DNA of 11,348 nt from Candidatus Hydrogenedentota bacterium. GTDB lineage: Bacteria > Spirochaetota > Leptospiria > Turneriellales > J094. The translations under genes and the position numbers were made by a program. Shown piece by piece: positions 7,532 to 11,348 of this stretch (the stretch's first letter is position 1; the number at the start of each line of letters is the position of its first letter). The notes below the pieces were generated by a model. The model was not told the origin of the DNA. It ran no database searches and worked only from the letters and a program-made list of their open reading frames with translations. Location of the stretch: assembly GCA_003695005.1 (NCBI GenBank), contig RFJE01000298.1, positions 1 through 11,348 on the forward strand. Reading direction: 5' to 3'.

Positions 7532-8089
7532 TTATTTTCCCGGAAGATCTAAAATTCCAATATATGGTAAATTTCGGTAGTAGCCTCGATAATCCATCCC
7601 ATATCCTACAACAAACTCGTCATGAATGGCAAAACCCTTGTATGTAACAGGGTAGCGCAACTTATGCTTTTCTTCTTTAATTAACAGGGTCGCAATATGA
7701 ATGGAAGCTGGCTCTCGTGCGGAAAGCATATCGAGTAAGCGGTTAATGGTAAGCCCTGTATCAATGATGTCTTCGGCAAGAAGCAAATGACGTCCCGCAA
7801 TATCTTGGGTTAAATCTTTAATAATTTTTACATTTCCGGAAGATTCCGTACTATCTCCATAGCTCGACACTTCTAAAAAGTCCACTTCCACAGGAATTTC
7901 AATATGACGAATTAAATCCGCCATAAATATAAAACATCCCTTTAAAGCTCCGACTACATGTAGAGGCTCACGTCCACGATAGTCTTCGGATATTTGTTTG
8001 CCCATCTCTTTTACTTTTTTGGCAATGGCTTCTTCCGAAATAAATTCTCGAATTTTGGCATCTTTAATAGCCGATAAGCTACTTTCCAT
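7532..8089 (-). CDS. hpt: Hypoxanthine phosphoribosyltransferase
   Basis: A 185-residue purine salvage enzyme that converts hypoxanthine (and probably guanine) plus PRPP to the nucleotide. The PRPP-binding motif is LLLAEDIIDTGLT (102-114), with the acidic pair and the catalytic-base Asp. The flexible-loop SSYGDS is at 75-80, and the base-binding C-terminal region FVVGYGMDYRGYYRNLPYIG at 159-178 is typical of bacterial Hpt. The length fits the family. It acts in the cytoplasm. It lies one base after the CBS-domain gene and one base before the biotin carboxylase gene, so it is embedded in the operon. I see no purine-responsive regulatory site nearby. A xanthine-preferring enzyme is less likely given the Hpt-type YGMDYRGYYRNLP segment. 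Confidence 0.95.
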   Translation of the reverse strand: MESSLSAIKDAKIREFISEEAIAKKVKEMGKQISEDYRGREPLHVVGALKGCFIFMADLIRHIEIPVEVDFLEVSSYGDSTESSGNVKIIKDLTQDIAGRHLLLAEDIIDTGLTINRLLDMLSAREPASIHIATLLIKEEKHKLRYPVTYKGFAIHDEFVVGYGMDYRGYYRNLPYIGILDLPGK

Positions 8090-8090
8090 C

Positions 8091-8570
8091 TTACTTCCCT
8101 TTGCGTTCTTTTACTTTCTCTATAACAATAATGTTGTTATATGTGTTAATTAAATCATACGTTGTAAATACACCTAATAACTTATCATTTTCAATAACCG
8201 GGATTGTGCGTGCATTTGTTTCCGCCACAAGCCTTGCTGCGTCCATTAAACTCGCAGTCGGGGGAAGAGAATGTAAAACAGGCTCTTCAATAAATTCTTT
8301 AATCGGTGTTTTTAAATAATCTAAATGGTCGGAAAAGCTTTCTAAATAACTTAAATGCAATAAATCCCAACTGCTAATGACGGTCCATGGCTTGCCGTTC
8401 TTCATGACAACAAGGCCATTAATTTTATTTTCAATCATTTTCCGAGCTGCGGTTGCAAGTAAGTCATCTGCGTCTAAGGTATACACTTCTCGGCGCATAA
8501 TATCTGCAACTGTTAAATTCAGTAAATGCTCCACGGCATGTAATGTTCTTTCTATTTTCGCTGTTTCCAT
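8091..8570 (-). CDS. Two-CBS-domain protein
   Basis: A 159-residue protein made almost entirely of a Bateman module. CBS 1 spans about 20-75 (VADIMRREVYTLDADDLLATAARKMIENKINGLVV, ending VISSWDLLHL) and CBS 2 about 90-145 (IKEFIEEPVLHSLPPTASLMDAARLVAETNARTIPVI, ending GVFTTYDLINTY). Such modules bind adenosine ligands (AMP, ATP, SAM, c-di-AMP) and usually regulate a partner. No enzymatic or transport domain is attached, so any effect would be through binding another protein. Its neighbours are a phospholipid acyltransferase upstream and hpt downstream, but a link to either is only a guess. The TGAGG overlapping the upstream stop codon provides a Shine-Dalgarno sequence and supports the ATG at 8570. 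Confidence 0.9.
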   Translation of the reverse strand: METAKIERTLHAVEHLLNLTVADIMRREVYTLDADDLLATAARKMIENKINGLVVMKNGKPWTVISSWDLLHLSYLESFSDHLDYLKTPIKEFIEEPVLHSLPPTASLMDAARLVAETNARTIPVIENDKLLGVFTTYDLINTYNNIIVIEKVKERKGK

Positions 8571-8574
8571 ATAA

Positions 8575-8579
8575 CCTCA
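8575..8579 (-). promoter_or_regulatory. Ribosome binding site overlapping the acyltransferase stop
   Basis: On the minus strand TGAGG contains the TGA stop of the acyltransferase gene and sits four bases before the ATG of the CBS-domain gene. It supports that start and indicates coupled translation. Confidence 0.6.
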
Positions 8580-9419
8580 CTCAAAAGCTAAATCTCTTCC
8601 CTTTATTTCCTTGTTAATAACATGCTGAATTCGATATCGAATATTTTGATTAATTTCTTTTACAAAACGAGGGTCTTTAATATCTCGCTTTGTATATTTA
8701 CTAAAATCAATTGGCTTTAAGAAAATGATTTTCCACTTGGCTGGACGCGGTAAGATTCCTGTTGGTACTGGCATCGGTCCACCAAAGATTTTTTTAAAAG
8801 CATCAATTTTAGCTACGTTAATATGTGTTTCTTCGGCTCCAATAATTACGGTTGGTATTACAGGTGCTTTTTGCATGATGGCGAGTGGAACAAATCCCGG
8901 ATTAAATTCTACTAATTTGTACATGCGAGAGCTTACTTTAAAATTACCATCTGCCCCTTCGGGAAAAATAATCACTAGCTTATTGTGCTTTAGTGCTTTT
9001 AGGCCTTCTCTTAAATCCGCTGGAAAAATCCCATAACTTCTAGCAACGGCTTCGAAAAAAGGATTATTAAACCAAAAAGGATGCGCCATCATTCTCGGAA
9101 CTCGTTTTAATCGGTGGCGTATGAGTTCGGCAAGCATAAAAGCATCATATCCAAACACATCCGAGTGATTTGGAACAATTAAAGCTTTTCCATGTTTTGG
9201 AATATTTTCCAGACCAATAGCTTCTAGGCGGAAATACAGCGATAAAATACGAAATAGTGCATCGGGGAACAGCTTTACCATTTTTGCAAAACGCCTACCT
9301 GCTTCAAACAAGTCTTTTTCATTAATCCAATCTGGCAGTGGCATTTTTACTTGCTCGCCCATAACCCATTCAAGCGAGTGAAGTTCTTGCGTCAAACAAT
9401 TTACAGAAAGAATAGACAT
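8577..9419 (-). CDS. PlsC-like glycerolipid acyltransferase (LPLAT family)
   Basis: About 280 residues, from the ATG at 9419; a GTG at 9425 would add two residues, and neither start has a well-spaced Shine-Dalgarno. An ATG at 9362 is also possible. Motif I is VPNHSDVFGYDAFML, in which the conserved His is followed by Asp at +2 and +7 instead of the classic HX4D. Motif III is IIFPEGADG, followed by MYKLVEFNPGFVPLAI and PVIPTVIIGAEETH. This set matches the MGAT/DGAT-like branch of the LPLAT superfamily better than standard PlsC. It should transfer an acyl chain to a glycerolipid or related acceptor at the inner membrane. There is no clear membrane-spanning helix apart from a moderately hydrophobic stretch around 50-68. 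It is the first gene of the seven-gene operon. Confidence 0.85.
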   Translation of the reverse strand: MSILSVNCLTQELHSLEWVMGEQVKMPLPDWINEKDLFEAGRRFAKMVKLFPDALFRILSLYFRLEAIGLENIPKHGKALIVPNHSDVFGYDAFMLAELIRHRLKRVPRMMAHPFWFNNPFFEAVARSYGIFPADLREGLKALKHNKLVIIFPEGADGNFKVSSRMYKLVEFNPGFVPLAIMQKAPVIPTVIIGAEETHINVAKIDAFKKIFGGPMPVPTGILPRPAKWKIIFLKPIDFSKYTKRDIKDPRFVKEINQNIRYRIQHVINKEIKGRDLAFE

Positions 9420-9448
9420 GCTCACTAGAAAAAAAACTATGCCTTGTT

Positions 9449-9910
9449 ATGAAGATTGAAAAGAATAAAGTGGCAAGTTTCCACTATACGTTAAAAGACA
9501 AAGAAGGCAATGTAATTGACTCTTCGGAAGGACGAGAGCCCTTAAAGTACTTACATGGTGCAGGGCAGCTCATTGAAGGAATGGAAGAAGGTCTTGAAGG
9601 TAAAGAAAAAGGCGATGAGTTTGATTTAGAAATTGCTCCGGAAAAAGCTTATGGCAATCGAAACGAAGAACTGATAGCGGAAATTCCTAAATCAGAATTT
9701 GCTCAATTCCCGGATTTACAAGTAGGAATGCAATTTCAGCTTTCTGGCCCGGCAGGAAACCAAGTGGTTACGGTTAAGGAAATTAAAGATGATGTTGTAG
9801 TCATTGATGCTAATCATCCGTTAGCAGGGGAAACCTTAAATTTCCACATAGAAGTAACCGAAGTTCGGGATGCTACCGAAGAAGAAATTGCCCATGGTCA
9901 TGTCCACTAA
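9449..9910 (+). CDS. FKBP-type peptidyl-prolyl isomerase, SlyD-like
   Basis: A 153-residue cytoplasmic prolyl isomerase and chaperone. The FKBP fold is split: residues 1-70 (VASFHYTLKDKEGNVIDSS, GAGQLIEGMEEGLEGKEKGDEFDLEIAPEKAYG) and about 125-140 (LAGETLNFHIEVTEVRDA). Between them lies the insert-in-flap chaperone domain (about 72-122), as in SlyD. The C-terminus ends HGHVH, a short remnant where E. coli SlyD carries a long His- and Cys-rich metal-binding tail, so strong nickel binding is not expected. There is no signal peptide. The ATG at 9449 is the only credible start: an in-frame stop lies at 9413-9415 and no other ATG intervenes. There is no obvious Shine-Dalgarno. It is divergent from the acyltransferase gene and stands alone, followed by a hairpin. 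Confidence 0.93.
   Translation: MKIEKNKVASFHYTLKDKEGNVIDSSEGREPLKYLHGAGQLIEGMEEGLEGKEKGDEFDLEIAPEKAYGNRNEELIAEIPKSEFAQFPDLQVGMQFQLSGPAGNQVVTVKEIKDDVVVIDANHPLAGETLNFHIEVTEVRDATEEEIAHGHVH
9483..9510 (-). promoter_or_regulatory. Candidate sigma70-type promoter for the seven-gene operon
   Basis: On the minus strand TTGCCT (9510-9505) is separated by 16 bases from TATAGT (9488-9483), a good -10 and a moderate -35. Transcription would begin near 9475, inside the divergent FKBP coding region, giving a leader of about 55 bases before the acyltransferase ATG. This is found by pattern only; AT-rich sequence produces chance matches. Confidence 0.3.
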
Positions 9911-9911
9911 G

Positions 9912-9946
9912 TCTCAGCGATACGGCTTTTCGCCGTATCGCTGAGA
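9912..9946 (+). terminator. Perfect 15-bp hairpin after the FKBP gene
   Basis: TCTCAGCGATACGGC (9912-9926) pairs perfectly with 9932-9946 around the loop TTTTC, starting one base after the FKBP stop. It is stable and placed as a terminator, but no run of T follows on either strand. It may act as a weak or bidirectional terminator between convergent genes, or as a 3'-end stabilising stem. Confidence 0.5.
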
Positions 9947-9992
9947 ACAAATTAAATATAGGGAAAACGCCGTATCCGGAAAATCCGGGTAA

Positions 9993-10027
9993 AGGATTTG
10001 GTCTTGGATCTACCGAGACTAAATCCT
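9993..10027. terminator. Second 15-bp hairpin between convergent FKBP and folA genes
   Basis: AGGATTTGGTCTTGG (9993-10007) pairs with CCGAGACTAAATCCT (10013-10027) around the loop ATCTA. The two imperfect positions are G-U wobbles in plus-strand RNA but C-A mismatches in minus-strand RNA, so it folds better in the FKBP transcript. It lies 9 bp beyond the folA stop and could also end the thyA-folA transcript, though only three T follow it on that strand. Confidence 0.4.
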
Positions 10028-10036
10028 ACAATTTAG

Positions 10037-10537
10037 CTATTTGCTACGAGCAAAAATCTGATACTCATACGAAATACTGGATTTTTTTTCTTTAATAGTA
10101 CCTTTTTTCTCTTGCAAAGAGTATCCACTAAACTCGGGAAAGTATGTATCGGCTTTTGGCTTTAAAAAAACTTTTGTTAAATATAAGTGTGTTGGTAGCT
10201 TTTGCTTAAGAGCAAATTCGTAAATTTGACTCCCCCCAATAATAAAACTCTCATCGGGTGAGACTTTCTCTGCATGGAAAAGTGCTTCTTGGAATGTATG
10301 GCACACTTGGACATTTTCTTTCTCTTGTAAAAAAGTTGCATTCCTTGTAAGGACTATATGGAAACGATTTGGTAAAATTCCGGGCAAAGACTCATACGTT
10401 TTCCTGCCCATGATAATAGCTTTATGATTCGTTAACTTTTGAAAGTACTTTAAATCTGCGCTTAGATGCCATGGAATTTTACCCTGTATGCCAATGGCTC
10501 GGTTTGTAGCCAATGCTGCAATTAAGCTAATTTTCAT
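10037..10537 (-). CDS. folA: Dihydrofolate reductase
   Basis: A 166-residue cytoplasmic enzyme that reduces dihydrofolate to tetrahydrofolate with NADPH. Family landmarks are ISLIAALATNRAIGIQGKIPW at the N-terminus, WHLSADLKYF (23-32) with the catalytic acid Asp28, the NADPH-binding IIMGRKTYESL (41-51), and IIGGSQIYEFAL (99-110). The C-terminal strands YLTKVF and DTYFP are also typical. Length matches chromosomal DHFRs. It follows thyA by 41 bases in the same direction, the usual arrangement that lets DHFR recycle the dihydrofolate released by thymidylate synthase. The start ATG is preceded by a weak purine stretch (ACAAG) but no strong Shine-Dalgarno. Nothing suggests a plasmid trimethoprim-resistance type. 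Confidence 0.95.
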   Translation of the reverse strand: MKISLIAALATNRAIGIQGKIPWHLSADLKYFQKLTNHKAIIMGRKTYESLPGILPNRFHIVLTRNATFLQEKENVQVCHTFQEALFHAEKVSPDESFIIGGSQIYEFALKQKLPTHLYLTKVFLKPKADTYFPEFSGYSLQEKKGTIKEKKSSISYEYQIFARSK

Positions 10538-10560
10538 CTTGTTTTACAAGGATTACACAT

Positions 10561-10589
10561 TTTATATTTTATCTGGCTTTAAACAGCAA
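10561..10589 (-). promoter_or_regulatory. Candidate internal promoter for folA
   Basis: On the minus strand TTGCTG (10589-10584) in the 3' end of thyA is 17 bases from TATAAA (10566-10561), which would start folA transcripts near 10554. The -35 is poor; the 41-base thyA-folA gap is AT-rich, so this may be chance. Confidence 0.25.
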
Positions 10590-11348
10590 CGGGGGCTTTT
10601 ATGGCAGGATGACACTGGTAATTAACAATCTCAATATCTTCGTAACGAAAATCAATGACAGATTTTGGAATTCGTTTTAGTTTGAGATGTGGTAGCGGAT
10701 AGGGCGTCCTCGATAATTGTTCTTTAACTTGATCTAAATGGTTTAAGTAAATGTGTGCATCCCCTAATGTATGGATAAATTCTCCGGGCTCATATCCGGT
10801 TACTTTAGCTAGCATGCATGTTAGTAAAGAATAAGACGCGATATTAAAAGGGACTCCTAAAAATAAGTCGGCACTTCTTTGGTATAGTTGGCAGGAAAGC
10901 TTACCATCAGCCACATAAAATTGAAAAAAAGCATGGCAGGGGGGAAGAGCCATTTTTTTTAAGTCGCCTACATTCCAAGCACTTACAATAATTCGGCGAC
11001 TATCTGGATTTTCTCGGATTAAAGTTTCTGCTTCTAAAATTTGGTCAATGATTTCTCCATCGGAAGATTCCCATGATCTCCATTGTTTTCCGTACACAGG
11101 GCCTAAATTTCCATTTTCATCGGCCCATTCATTCCATATTCGTACCCCATTTTCTTGCAAGTAGCGAATATTTGTATCTCCCTGCAAAAACCATAATAGC
11201 TCATGGATGATGCTTTTTAAATGAAGTTTTTTTGTAGTAACTAACGGAAAACCATCTTGCAAATTATAACGAGTTTGGTAGCCAAAGATACTAATGGTTC
11301 CTGTTCCTGTTCTATCTTCTTTTCGTACCCCATTTTCTAGTACATATC
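10579..11348 (-). CDS. thyA: Thymidylate synthase (start beyond the window)
   Basis: It converts dUMP to dTMP using methylene-tetrahydrofolate and releases dihydrofolate for FolA. The frame runs off the right edge. The visible part begins [17 protein letters not shown], so about eight to ten N-terminal residues and the start codon are missing. Conserved parts include the phosphate-binding [30 protein letters not shown], the catalytic Cys in [13 protein letters not shown], the QRSAD and FNIASYSLL segments, and the [12 protein letters not shown] motif. The C-terminus ends KAPVAV, as in classical ThyA. The leucine codon TTG at 11262 could be mistaken for a start but lies inside the conserved NLQDGFP. 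One small oddity is YQCHPAI near the end, where most relatives, including E. coli, have Pro in place of Cys. It lies upstream of folA in the same direction. Confidence 0.96.
   Translation of the reverse strand, partial: YVLENGVRKEDRTGTGTISIFGYQTRYNLQDGFPLVTTKKLHLKSIIHELLWFLQGDTNIRYLQENGVRIWNEWADENGNLGPVYGKQWRSWESSDGEIIDQILEAETLIRENPDSRRIIVSAWNVGDLKKMALPPCHAFFQFYVADGKLSCQLYQRSADLFLGVPFNIASYSLLTCMLAKVTGYEPGEFIHTLGDAHIYLNHLDQVKEQLSRTPYPLPHLKLKRIPKSVIDFRYEDIEIVNYQCHPAIKAPVAV

Noticed and set aside
11260..11262. TTG as thyA start
   Set aside because: It encodes Leu in the conserved NLQDGFP motif, and the frame continues upstream through RTGTGT to the window edge.

Overview
The window is AT-rich (roughly 40% G+C by eye), densely packed bacterial DNA. 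The envelope genes at the left end point to a diderm: an outer-membrane beta-barrel-type protein followed by a large lipoprotein with a loose lipobox, an Ig-like domain and many beta-propeller repeats. That style of surface protein, with the base composition, would fit a Leptospira-like spirochaete. This is an inference, since no rRNA or other decisive marker is present.

Layout. (1) 1-3440, plus strand: the 3' part of a probable outer-membrane protein gene, then a lipoprotein gene with 14 propeller-like repeats whose Shine-Dalgarno sequence overlaps the upstream stop codon. (2) 3430-9419, minus strand: seven genes with almost no space between them. In transcription order they encode a PlsC-type acyltransferase, a two-CBS-domain protein, hypoxanthine phosphoribosyltransferase, a biotin carboxylase, a biotin carrier protein, a Nudix hydrolase and a tandem AAA-type ATPase. 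Junctions are ATGA overlaps, a TAATG overlap, or gaps of one to six bases, so this is almost certainly one translationally coupled transcript. Its last gene overlaps the lipoprotein gene tail to tail by 11 bp. (3) 9449-9910, plus strand: an FKBP/SlyD-type prolyl isomerase divergent from the acyltransferase, only about 29 bp away. (4) 9911-10036: a convergent intergenic region with two strong hairpins and an alternative pairing. (5) 10037 to the window end, minus strand: folA downstream of thyA, a classic thymidylate-cycle pair; thyA is cut by the window edge.

Function. The long operon mixes housekeeping activities: phospholipid acylation, purine salvage, acyl-CoA carboxylation, nucleotide hydrolysis and a AAA ATPase. 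The carboxylase lacks its carboxyltransferase here, so its acyl-CoA substrate cannot be read from context. thyA and folA work together: ThyA makes dTMP and dihydrofolate, and DHFR recycles the latter. I see no mobile elements, CRISPR arrays, tRNAs, rRNAs or defence genes. The most unusual material is the internally duplicated repeat lipoprotein, the AAA ATPase with a degenerate first module, and the structured convergent intergenic region. I found no convincing evidence of a wholly new system.
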